Of a DNA stretch of 5,004 nucleotides, positions 1 to 5,004 are shown piece by piece. A program made the position numbers and the translations under genes. Positions within the stretch are counted from its first letter, which is position 1. The number at the start of each line of letters is the position of its first letter. A model generated the notes under the pieces. That model saw only the letters and a program-made list of their open reading frames with translations. It made no database searches and had not been told where the DNA came from. Source of the DNA: an uncultured Chloroflexota bacterium (GTDB lineage Bacteria > Chloroflexota > Anaerolineae > Aggregatilineales > Phototrophicaceae); NCBI GenBank assembly GCA_937864975.1, contig CALMDI010000588.1:1-5004 (forward strand), read 5' to 3'.

Positions 1-214
1 TCAACACCAGAACAGGCGTTATTCCGACGAGCGCAATCCGCACCACTCGCGGCAGACGTCGGAGGAGCGTGCTTCGTTGAGTGTCCTGGTCGACGGCGGT
101 TCCGAGTTTAGAAACGGCGTCGAGAAGGCGAGCGCGCGCGGAATGACTCAGGTCATTGACCGCCTGCGCTGCGTCTGAAAGCGGCATGGTATTCACCCGG
201 CTACGCTGTGTCAT
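1..214 (-). CDS. N-terminal part of an unidentified, probably membrane-anchored protein (cut by window edge)
   Basis: I do not recognise this protein. The minus-strand frame is open from an ATG at 212-214 to the window edge, giving 71 residues that start MTQRSRVNTMPLSDAAQAV. The start is well supported: GGGAGG (complement of 222-227) lies 7 bases upstream. A second in-frame ATG at 185-187 has no comparable site. Residues 10-55 are polar and probably helical, rich in Ala, Arg, Leu and Asp. From about residue 57 the chain turns hydrophobic (VVRIALVGITPVLVL), which looks like the first half of a transmembrane helix preceded by an Arg-rich segment, so the N-terminus may be cytosolic. It has the same orientation as the permease upstream, but about 250 bases and two hairpins separate them, so separate transcription is likely. 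The gene call rests on the long open frame and the ribosome binding site; no function is claimed. Confidence 0.72.
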   Translation of the reverse strand, partial: MTQRSRVNTMPLSDAAQAVNDLSHSARARLLDAVSKLGTAVDQDTQRSTLLRRLPRVVRIALVGITPVLVL

Positions 215-221
215 CGTCTTG

Positions 222-227
222 CCTCCC
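222..227 (-). promoter_or_regulatory. Shine-Dalgarno of the left-edge gene
   Basis: GGGAGG on the minus strand, 7 bases before the ATG at 212-214. It is the strongest ribosome binding site in the window and fixes the start of a gene that is otherwise seen only as a fragment. Confidence 0.7.
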
Positions 228-285
228 TGTTGTCACGCTCTGCCCCATACAATACGCGAACTGCGGAATGCGAACCTTAGAATGC

Positions 286-298
286 CGCGAATTTCGCG
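286..298. repeat. 13-base palindrome, possible operator of the left-edge gene
   Basis: The sequence cgcgaatttcgcg is a perfect inverted repeat of 6-base arms around one central base. The half-site core GCGAA also occurs at 256-260 and 270-274, so three copies lie within 36 bases, all upstream of the gene starting at 214. The position would suit a repressor or activator site, but no protein can be assigned and chance is a real alternative in GC-rich DNA. Confidence 0.25.
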
Positions 299-346
299 TG
301 AAATGTTTGTGGAATTCGTATGAAAGTCAGAGAGAAGGGGCGGAGG

Positions 347-362
347 GCGGTTTGAAAACCGC
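347..362. terminator. Hairpin downstream of the permease (second of two)
   Basis: Arms gcggtt (347-352) and aaccgc (357-362) pair perfectly around a four-base loop; the stem can be extended by two G-C pairs across a bulged base. On the minus strand it is followed by a pyrimidine-rich but not T-only stretch, so it is a poor intrinsic terminator by itself. It may act with the hairpin at 398-419 as a 3' end or mRNA-stabilising structure of the Usp-permease transcript. Confidence 0.3.
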
Positions 363-397
363 GCCCTAAAACGGTGAGAGCGCCGAAACGAAGTGCA

Positions 398-419
398 GGC
401 GCGTAACATCTTACGCGCC
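398..419 (-). terminator. Perfect 9-bp hairpin after the permease stop, probable transcript end
   Basis: Arms ggcgcgtaa (398-406) and ttacgcgcc (411-419) are perfectly complementary around the loop catc. The hairpin begins about 45 bases past the permease TAA. The minus-strand sequence that follows (TGCACTTCGTTTCGG) is only moderately T-rich, so this is not a textbook Rho-independent terminator, but position and stem strength make a 3'-end role the simplest reading. Confidence 0.45.
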
Positions 420-463
420 CGCTCCAATCGGGAATGACACTGTCGTTAGTGCCGCTCGCGCCG

Positions 464-2488
464 TTAATCCCGGTGATCTGTGGCGTGCTCAAACGTCACT
501 TTGAAGCCCGCGGGCAGCGGGAGTTTATCGAGGTCAATCAGTTTGACATTGAGCGCAACATCTTCCGCTTCTTCCATGAGGGCGTCCCTCAAAAACTTGT
601 CAGTCGACATATGGAGCAGGTTATACGGGAAGCGTGTCCGCAACGCGCCGATGTAGATTTCAAAGTAAACGTTCGGATACTCCTCTCGAAGGTCGACCAG
701 AATATTCGAGACCGTGTGATAGAGATCGCGGTACTGATCTTCGATGACTTCGGTGATGCTTTCGTCCCATCCGTTACGCTCGGAAATGGCTTTACAACGC
801 TCTACGAACGCTTCCGCGCGTTTTGGATCGACGTTCACGTGAATGATTTTCATCGGCAAGCCCCGGCGCATAATCGCTTCTACGACGGCAACCGCTAGCT
901 TCGACCACGTATCGCAGAAGTAAATGGCAAGCTCGTCGTGCTGCGCTGGGTCAAAGACAATCGGCTGACGTGTGAAGACCGGCGTTGCGTCCAGTTTGAG
1001 CTTCGCGGCGGTTTCCTTGTAGTGGCGGTGAATCTGGAAAAAGACCCAGACCAGAACCGGAATCATGATGACAATCGCCCACGCGCCGCTCGTAAATTTC
1101 GTGATGATGAAGACCAGCATCACGATGAACGTGACCGATGCGCCAACACCGGAGATTACCAGCTTGGCGAGCCAGTGAGGATCATAGACGATCTTCGTCT
1201 CCAAGCCGTAGGTGAACTCGCCCGGCTTGAGCCGCCCGGCGCGCCAGAAGCGGCGTGTCATGCCGGCTTGGCTGATGGTGAAGCCGAGGAAGACGCCGAT
1301 GGCGTACAGCGGGATCAAATTCGTGACCACGGCGCCCGTAATAATGACAATCGCAATCGAACAGAGGGACAGCGTCAGGATGCCCCACGTAAATACCAGA
1401 CGCCGACCGCGATACGTCAACTGACGCGGCAGGAAGCCGTCGCCGCTGTGGAGGGCTGCAAGCTGAGGGAAGTCGGCAAACGGTGTATTAGCTGCCATGA
1501 AGAGCACGGCGAAAGCCCCTGCGATGGTGAGAACGTAGGCGAAATAGCCGATCCCTTCGTCACCATAAATCGTTCGTGCCATCTGGCTAATGACCGTTTC
1601 TTCATGAGAAGGAACCGCCTGTACGGCATTGGCAAGAATGGTGATGCTCAGAAAGAGCACGATCAGGATGATGCTCATCGTGACGAGCGTTCTCGCGGCG
1701 TTCTGCGCTCTGGGCTGGCGGAACAACTGGGTGTCATTGGAAATCGCTTCGATGCCCGTGAGCGCGGTGCAGCCCGACGAGAAGGCTCGCAGGATCAGCA
1801 GGAAGGTGATCGGCTCCAGTACGTTATAAACGATGGGCTCGACGTCAGTAACCGTATCAAGACTTCCGGTCAGGAGCTTGAAAAATCCGATGCCGATGGT
1901 GACGCCGATCATGACCAGAAAGAAGTAGGTTGGCACGGCAAACAGGCGAGCGCTTTCTTTCACGCCCCTGAGATTGATAAACGTCATGACGACGATGACG
2001 CCGACTGTCAACTGAACGCGGAATGGCGTTAACGCGGGAACGACACTGACAACGTTGGCAATGCCCGCGCTGATGCTGACGGCAACGGTGAGAATGTAGT
2101 CGGTCAGCAGCGCCGCGCCGGTTACCTGCGCGAGTTCTTCGCCCAGATTCTCTTTCGCAACCCGGTAGCCGCCGCCGCCCGCCGGATTTGAGAAAATCGT
2201 CTGCCGGTAGGAAATGGTGACAATCGCAATCAGGATGGCAATGGCGATGGCAATTGGGATGGACACACCATTACCCTGAAAACCGAGCAGCACGAATGAC
2301 CCAATCGCCGCGGTATTCAGGATGATCAGGATTTCTTCGGTGGCATAGGCGACCGACGAAAGGGCATCGCTGGCAAGCACGGCAAGCGCAATTGGGTTTC
2401 GAGCCGTTTGGTGCGCGATATCTGCCGTTCGAAGCCGCCGACCGAGGAGTAAGCCTGCGAATTTATCCTGTACATCATGCGTTGACAT
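464..2488 (-). CDS. KimA-like APC-superfamily permease, probable potassium importer
   Basis: This is a cytoplasmic-membrane transporter of 674 residues that most resembles Bacillus KimA (formerly YdaO), a proton-coupled high-affinity potassium importer of the APC superfamily. About 12 hydrophobic segments lie between residues 32 and 485. Family motifs include SDALSSVAY (40-48), GGGGYRVAKENLG (104-116), TDYILTVAVSISAG (129-142), FSSGCTALTGIEAISN (236-251) and IPLYAIGVF (392-400). Asp41, Tyr48, Asp130, Thr244, Glu247 and Tyr395 fall where, from memory, KimA has its potassium-coordinating residues, and the spacings agree. Residues 500-674 form a soluble Usp-like C-terminal domain, as in KimA. 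The ATG at 2486-2488 follows GAGAGAAG at suitable spacing and overlaps the end of the Usp gene by 14 bases, which implies coupled translation. The APC fold is certain; potassium rather than an amino acid as substrate is inferred from these motifs and from the context. The gene appears complete and intact. Confidence 0.93.
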   Translation of the reverse strand: MSTHDVQDKFAGLLLGRRLRTADIAHQTARNPIALAVLASDALSSVAYATEEILIILNTAAIGSFVLLGFQGNGVSIPIAIAIAILIAIVTISYRQTIFSNPAGGGGYRVAKENLGEELAQVTGAALLTDYILTVAVSISAGIANVVSVVPALTPFRVQLTVGVIVVMTFINLRGVKESARLFAVPTYFFLVMIGVTIGIGFFKLLTGSLDTVTDVEPIVYNVLEPITFLLILRAFSSGCTALTGIEAISNDTQLFRQPRAQNAARTLVTMSIILIVLFLSITILANAVQAVPSHEETVISQMARTIYGDEGIGYFAYVLTIAGAFAVLFMAANTPFADFPQLAALHSGDGFLPRQLTYRGRRLVFTWGILTLSLCSIAIVIITGAVVTNLIPLYAIGVFLGFTISQAGMTRRFWRAGRLKPGEFTYGLETKIVYDPHWLAKLVISGVGASVTFIVMLVFIITKFTSGAWAIVIMIPVLVWVFFQIHRHYKETAAKLKLDATPVFTRQPIVFDPAQHDELAIYFCDTWSKLAVAVVEAIMRRGLPMKIIHVNVDPKRAEAFVERCKAISERNGWDESITEVIEDQYRDLYHTVSNILVDLREEYPNVYFEIYIGALRTRFPYNLLHMSTDKFLRDALMEEAEDVALNVKLIDLDKLPLPAGFKVTFEHATDHRD

Positions 2489-2990
2489 GTTCTTCTCTCT
2501 TGTATTCTGAAAGGGCGGTGGCTTTGGAGCGCGCCGTCTCTGGAACCCAAATTAACGTTTCCAGCGCGGTTTCGAGTGTGTAAAATGGGCAGTTCCGTTG
2601 TCTAAACTGCCGCCGCATAGTCCACAGCTCATAACGTCGCCATAGTGGGATGATGCGATGCGGCAGCGTGGCAAAGATTGTGGATGCCCCAAAGTGGTCT
2701 GCGGCGTCTACAATCGCGCCCGCCAGCGAAACGTACTGGAAGACTTCAGCCGCAAACGGCACGTCGTAGGTTTCAAGAATCGCCACGAACGCTTTCATTT
2801 CCTCGCGCTCCGCCGGGCTGTAATGCCAGTAAGCGTCACTGTCCCCAAGGAAGAGGGGATGCCCCACCGGCACCATTTTCACCAGGGTCACCCTGCCACC
2901 GCTGTCCGACGCGAGGGCGCAGGCAAGATGAAGTGCTTCGAGCGTCCATTGGTGCTCCGCGACGCAGACGAGAATGTGGTGCGCATCCAT
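2475..2990 (-). CDS. UspA-family universal stress protein, divergent, coupled to the permease
   Basis: A 171-residue cytosolic protein with the UspA layout. Strand 1 is ILVCVAEH (6-13), followed by a helix TLEALHLACALASDSGG and strand 2 RVTLVKMVPV (33-42). A variable middle leads to SLAGAIVDAADHFGASTIFATLP (88-110) and a closing strand CPFYTLE (134-140). ATP-binding Usps carry a GxxGx9G(S/T) loop after the fourth strand. Here that stretch reads PHRIIPLWRRYELWTMRRQFR, with no glycines and much basic and aromatic character, so classical ATP binding looks lost. A roughly 30-residue tail of charged sequence follows the domain. The ATG at 2988-2990 has AAAAGG 7 bases upstream, and the TGA at 2475-2477 lies inside the permease gene. 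The coupling suggests a regulator or accessory subunit of the transporter, perhaps binding another nucleotide or none; that role is inference. Confidence 0.85.
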   Translation of the reverse strand: MDAHHILVCVAEHQWTLEALHLACALASDSGGRVTLVKMVPVGHPLFLGDSDAYWHYSPAEREEMKAFVAILETYDVPFAAEVFQYVSLAGAIVDAADHFGASTIFATLPHRIIPLWRRYELWTMRRQFRQRNCPFYTLETALETLIWVPETARSKATALSEYKREEHVNA

Positions 2991-3031
2991 GAAAAAGCCT
3001 TTTACACGTGAAACCGTGCTTACCCGACTCT

Positions 3032-3059
3032 ATGCTACAGGGCATCAAGATCTGGTAAA
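3032..3059 (-). promoter_or_regulatory. Weak candidate promoter of the Usp-permease pair
   Basis: On the minus strand TTTACC (complement of 3054-3059) and TAGCAT (complement of 3032-3037) are separated by 16 bases, each matching four of six sigma-70 consensus bases. Transcription would start roughly 35 bases before the Usp ATG. The gap between the regulator remnant and the Usp gene is the only place for a dedicated promoter, but the match itself is weak. Confidence 0.25.
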
Positions 3060-3096
3060 CAGAACGCGGAGCGCCGTAAATTTTGTGTAAAGAGGG

Positions 3097-3515
3097 TCAG
3101 TCGATGTCGATGAAGCGCTAGCCGACGCCGGGTTCGTTGAGAATGTAGCGGATATTGCGCGAGGGATTTTCGCGGAGCTTCTTGCGTAACTGGTTGACGA
3201 AGACGCGCACGGAGTGGCTCATTTCGCCATAGTTCGTCCCCCAAACCTGGTTGAGGATCGCCCGGTGGGTATCGAGCGCCGCGATTTTCGCCTTGTCCTC
3301 GTTTTTGACCGAGAGCATGACAATCGGAACGCTGCTCCATTCCCGAATCCGTCGGCAAACTTCCAGCCCATTCGGTTCAGAACCCAGCGAAATGTCGAGG
3401 ACAACCGCGTCTGGCTGGCGCTGCGCGACGAGGGTTAGCGCTTCTTCACCGTTGGCAGCCGGAATCACCTCGTAGCCATAGCCTGCCAGCCCGGTTGCGT
3501 GCAGGCGTCGGCAAG
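3097..3515 (-). pseudogene. Decayed KdpE-like OmpR-family response regulator
   Basis: This is the remnant of a two-component response regulator. The receiver part starts abruptly near GYGYEVIPAANGEEAL and runs through AVVLDISLG, which holds the phospho-acceptor Asp, and VPIVMLSVKNEDKAKIAALD. At 3270/3271 it jumps in frame to THRAILNQVWGTNYG and RVFVNQLRKKLR, the second half of a winged-helix domain, then to RYILNEPGVG. The last motif and VWGxxYG are typical of KdpE-like regulators. About 80 residues are missing at the jump, including the conserved receiver Lys and the first half of the DNA-binding domain. The first 25 or so receiver residues, with the acidic pair, are also absent. TAG at 3118-3120 replaces the Tyr of terminal GYRF; reading through gives RFIDID before TGA at 3097-3099. 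An open frame reaches a GTG at 3559-3561, but its first 20 or so residues do not look like a receiver and no ribosome binding site precedes it. A functional regulator is very unlikely. Confidence 0.75.
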
Positions 3516-3848
3516 TTTGATGACATTCTGTTAAGCGTCGGGTTCGTCCTGATCGACCCACGGTCGTTTTATGGGGTCTGGCTTGTGTTTCTGGCAGCGC
3601 TGTGTGTCGGACGCCGCCAGTTGGGGGAACACCTGCTACTGTGGCTGCCCGCGCTTGCCTATGCGCTGCTCATGGCGGCGAGCTATCTCTTCAGCGATTA
3701 CGGCGCAGGGGTGCAGGAACACGTGCGCTTCAGCTACGGACGCCTGCTGCTGCAAGTGCTCCCGTTCACCATCGTCTTTCTTGCAACCGTACTCGACGCT
3801 CGCCCGGCAGAGTCTCAGACGACAGAACTGGAAAGCGTGAACCCTTGA
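3516..3848 (+). pseudogene. C-terminal stump of a polytopic membrane protein (PMT/GT39-like)
   Basis: About 110 residues of plus-strand frame, ending in TGA at 3846-3848. It has three hydrophobic segments: GVWLVFLAALCV, LLWLPALAYALLMAASYLF and LLLQVLPFTIVFLATVL. A polar loop containing EHVRFSYGRLLLQ precedes the last. The DPRSFYGVW entry, the R-LLLQ-P segment and the short polar tail recall the C-termini of large dolichyl-phosphate-mannose mannosyltransferase-type (GT39/PMT) membrane proteins, in which the catalytic part is N-terminal. Everything upstream of about 3516 is the regulator remnant on the other strand, so the start and most of the protein are gone. The frame extends further left to a TTG at 3495-3497, but no ribosome binding site is there. 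The exact fusion point could lie anywhere from about 3480 to 3550. Family assignment is tentative; truncation of a membrane protein is well supported. Confidence 0.6.
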
Positions 3849-4210
3849 GCAGGCGGCATAAAAAGAAAGCGTTCATGTCGGGGATGCCGTTGGTGAACGG
3901 GGCGCGCAAAAGATCCATAAGATGCTTGGCGACGCATCGAATTCGCGCAGTGTGCAAGCGGAACATCGACCAGGTTGAGGCGGTGGACTTTGTGGAACCT
4001 GAGGAAGACGGTAGCCGCTGGAGGCTGAAGAAAGGCAGCGGCGGCGCGCGTATCCTGATGCCAGTTCAGGAACAACTCGACAGTTCCGACGTTCCCGGCT
4101 CGAACCTGGCGGGAGTGAAGGGTCACTGCCATTCCAGAAAATGGGTCTGAAAGCGCAGCGGATTAAACAGCATTGCCAACCATTCGGTTTTCACCCGCAG
4201 TGCTTTTGCG
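3849..4210. other. 362 bases without a supportable gene
   Basis: Two opposing open frames cover most of this stretch (plus to 4150, minus 3815-4132), but neither has a ribosome binding site or recognisable domain, and both read as Arg/Pro/Ser/His-rich low-quality protein. A minus-strand segment reading GTVELFLNWHQDTRAAAAFL faintly recalls the part of IS6-type transposases just before RFF, but the sequence after it does not continue that match in any frame. The best description is decayed DNA next to the rearrangement scar, possibly including a worn insertion-sequence fragment. No tRNA, terminator or clear terminal inverted repeats were seen. Confidence 0.4.
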
Positions 4211-4945
4211 CTAGTCTGTTTGAAATAGCAATAGCGATTGCACGTCGGTGCCAGGCAGCCATTCAATCAAGGGCAGCAGCGCGCGGTTCCATCCGTAGAC
4301 ATGCCAAGCAGTATTGAGCCGACGAATACCAAATACATGCTTAAACAAGCCGCGGGCTCCCAGCAGTCGGTAGCCCGCGGCTTCAATCGTTGCTTGTAAC
4401 GCCGCGCGCGGATAACCGGAGTAATCTCCCTCGTGTCGCTTGCCGTTGACTTCTTGGATTAGGAAATAACCACCTTTTGTCGTTAACTGTCGTGCCTGGC
4501 GCATCACTACCGCGACCTCGTCCAGGTCGCGTAAAAACATGAACGAGACAAACGCCGTCAGCATATCAAATTGACGGTTCGACAACAGTTTCCCGATTTT
4601 ACTCATGTCGCCCTGCACGTATTCAATCGGAGATACCGCCCGTGCCCAGGCGAGCGGTTCGGCGTTGTAGTCCACCCCGGTTAAGCCGTCCGACGAGCCG
4701 CGCAGCTCGGCAAACCAGCGTAGCCAATCACCCGTACCGCAACCCAGGTCGAGAATTCGCAAGGGAGCAAGATCAATGTGATGCGCGGTCAATAGGTGCG
4801 CGACGGCGCGGCTGCACTCGTACCAGCCCCGCAAACTGCGCTCGCTCAGGGGATTGTAGATCGAGTGAGAGTGAGCGAGGGAGCCATGTCGGTTGACGAC
4901 GTTCTCACGCATGAGATTTTCCAGTCCTACGGTTAGAGAATCCAT
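4211..4945 (-). CDS. Class I SAM-dependent methyltransferase
   Basis: A 244-residue cytosolic Rossmann-fold methyltransferase that transfers a methyl group from S-adenosylmethionine to an unknown acceptor. Numbered from the chosen start, motif I is ILDLGCGTGDW (64-74), the acidic end of strand 2 is GVDYN (90-94), YVQGDM (109-114) contacts the adenine side, and QFDMLTAFVSFMFLRDLDEV (125-144) is the motif IV region. GGYFLIQEVNG (158-168) is strand 5. The C-terminal 65 residues are aromatic-rich and probably shape the substrate pocket. I chose the ATG at 4943-4945 because GGAGG (4958-4962) lies 12 bases upstream. The frame continues to an ATG at 4991-4993 (260 residues), but that extension (SCRTGAQWRWRLNC) is unlike the family and lacks a ribosome binding site. 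The acceptor cannot be told: small molecules, quinones and sugars are all possible. No operon partner is visible. Confidence 0.85.
   Translation of the reverse strand: MDSLTVGLENLMRENVVNRHGSLAHSHSIYNPLSERSLRGWYECSRAVAHLLTAHHIDLAPLRILDLGCGTGDWLRWFAELRGSSDGLTGVDYNAEPLAWARAVSPIEYVQGDMSKIGKLLSNRQFDMLTAFVSFMFLRDLDEVAVVMRQARQLTTKGGYFLIQEVNGKRHEGDYSGYPRAALQATIEAAGYRLLGARGLFKHVFGIRRLNTAWHVYGWNRALLPLIEWLPGTDVQSLLLFQTD
4347..4383. repeat. Perfect 12-bp inverted repeat inside the methyltransferase gene
   Basis: Arms aagccgcgggct (4347-4358) and agcccgcggctt (4372-4383) are exact reverse complements around a 13-base loop. It encodes the EAAGYRLLGARGLF region near the C-terminus, so the similar codons for AAG and ARG partly explain it. 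It could form a stable mRNA or single-stranded DNA hairpin. Confidence 0.6.
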
Positions 4946-4957
4946 AGCACAATTCAG

Positions 4958-4962
4958 CCTCC
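4958..4962 (-). promoter_or_regulatory. Shine-Dalgarno deciding the methyltransferase start
   Basis: GGAGG on the minus strand, 12 bases before the ATG at 4943-4945. The spacing is long but usable. No such site precedes the upstream ATG at 4991-4993 or, in good form, the downstream ATG at 4910-4912, so this site argues for the 244-residue product. Confidence 0.5.
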
Positions 4963-5004
4963 AGCGCCATTGAGCTCCAGTTCTACAACTCATCCCGCGC
5001 GTAC

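Noticed and set aside
434..898. A 154-codon plus-strand open frame covering the permease C-terminus
   Set aside because: It is a shadow of the permease soluble domain on the opposite strand; no ribosome binding site and no recognisable family.
938..2032. A 364-codon open frame on the plus strand antisense to the permease
   Set aside because: Its product is dominated by Asp, Arg, His and Glu and has no domain logic, as expected from the complement of a G+C-rich membrane protein gene. The minus-strand permease is unmistakable.
2991..3096. Possible c-di-AMP (ydaO-type) riboswitch, known upstream of kimA in Firmicutes
   Set aside because: The available leader is only about 106 bases, shorter than that riboswitch needs, and I see none of its stem pattern.
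3118..3120. TAG in the regulator read as pyrrolysine or programmed readthrough
   Set aside because: The same gene carries a large internal deletion and a lost N-terminus, so plain decay explains the stop.
3543..3557. A minus-strand reading VDQDEPDA in another frame, resembling the VDDEP start of a receiver domain
   Set aside because: It would need an in-frame TAA at 3531-3533 and a frameshift to join the receiver, and the same bases read on the plus strand as a good membrane-protein segment (IDPRSFYG). Coincidence is the more likely explanation, though it is not excluded.
3815..4132. A minus-strand frame considered as an IS6-type transposase fragment
   Set aside because: Only about 20 residues resemble the family. 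The conserved stretches that should follow (VNTDK-like and YLNNIVEQDH-like motifs) are absent in all three frames, so I do not annotate it as a mobile element.
4946..4993. Longer methyltransferase start at 4991-4993
   Set aside because: No Shine-Dalgarno precedes it and the extra 16 residues are unlike the family; GGAGG favours the ATG at 4943-4945.

Overview
This is a bacterial window of moderately high GC content, and nearly all of its recognisable coding is on the minus strand. The organism cannot be named from this sequence. The mix of a KimA-like permease, a short divergent UspA protein, a KdpE-like regulator and a large PMT-type membrane protein would fit Chloroflexota or a similar environmental lineage, but that is a weak inference.

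Layout, left to right. Positions 1-214 (minus) hold the first 71 codons of an unidentified protein that runs off the left edge; its start is fixed by a strong Shine-Dalgarno. Positions 215-463 are intergenic, with two hairpins downstream of the permease and a short palindrome near the next gene. Positions 464-2488 (minus) encode a 674-residue APC-superfamily permease closely resembling the potassium importer KimA. Positions 2475-2990 (minus) encode a 171-residue UspA-like protein whose end overlaps the permease start by 14 bases. Positions 3097-3515 (minus) carry the wreck of a KdpE-like response regulator: its N-terminus is lost, about 80 codons are cleanly missing from the middle, and an amber codon replaces the Tyr of the terminal GYRF motif. 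Positions 3516-3848 (plus) are the C-terminal stump of an integral membrane protein whose front has been replaced by the regulator remnant. Positions 3849-4210 contain no gene I can support. Positions 4211-4945 (minus) encode a class I SAM-dependent methyltransferase.

How the genes fit together. The Usp protein and the permease look like one translationally coupled unit for potassium uptake, with the Usp protein as a possible partner or sensor. KdpE is the classical potassium-responsive transcription factor, so a KdpE-like remnant just upstream of this pair suggests a potassium module that once had its own regulator and has lost it. The regulator and the membrane protein are both broken where they meet, which marks a rearrangement junction (or an assembly join). 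The methyltransferase lies beyond this scar and has no evident link to the potassium genes.

I found no RNA gene, CRISPR array or convincing intact mobile element, and no strong candidate for an undescribed system. The most informative features are the Usp-KimA coupling and the decayed regulator with its rearrangement scar.
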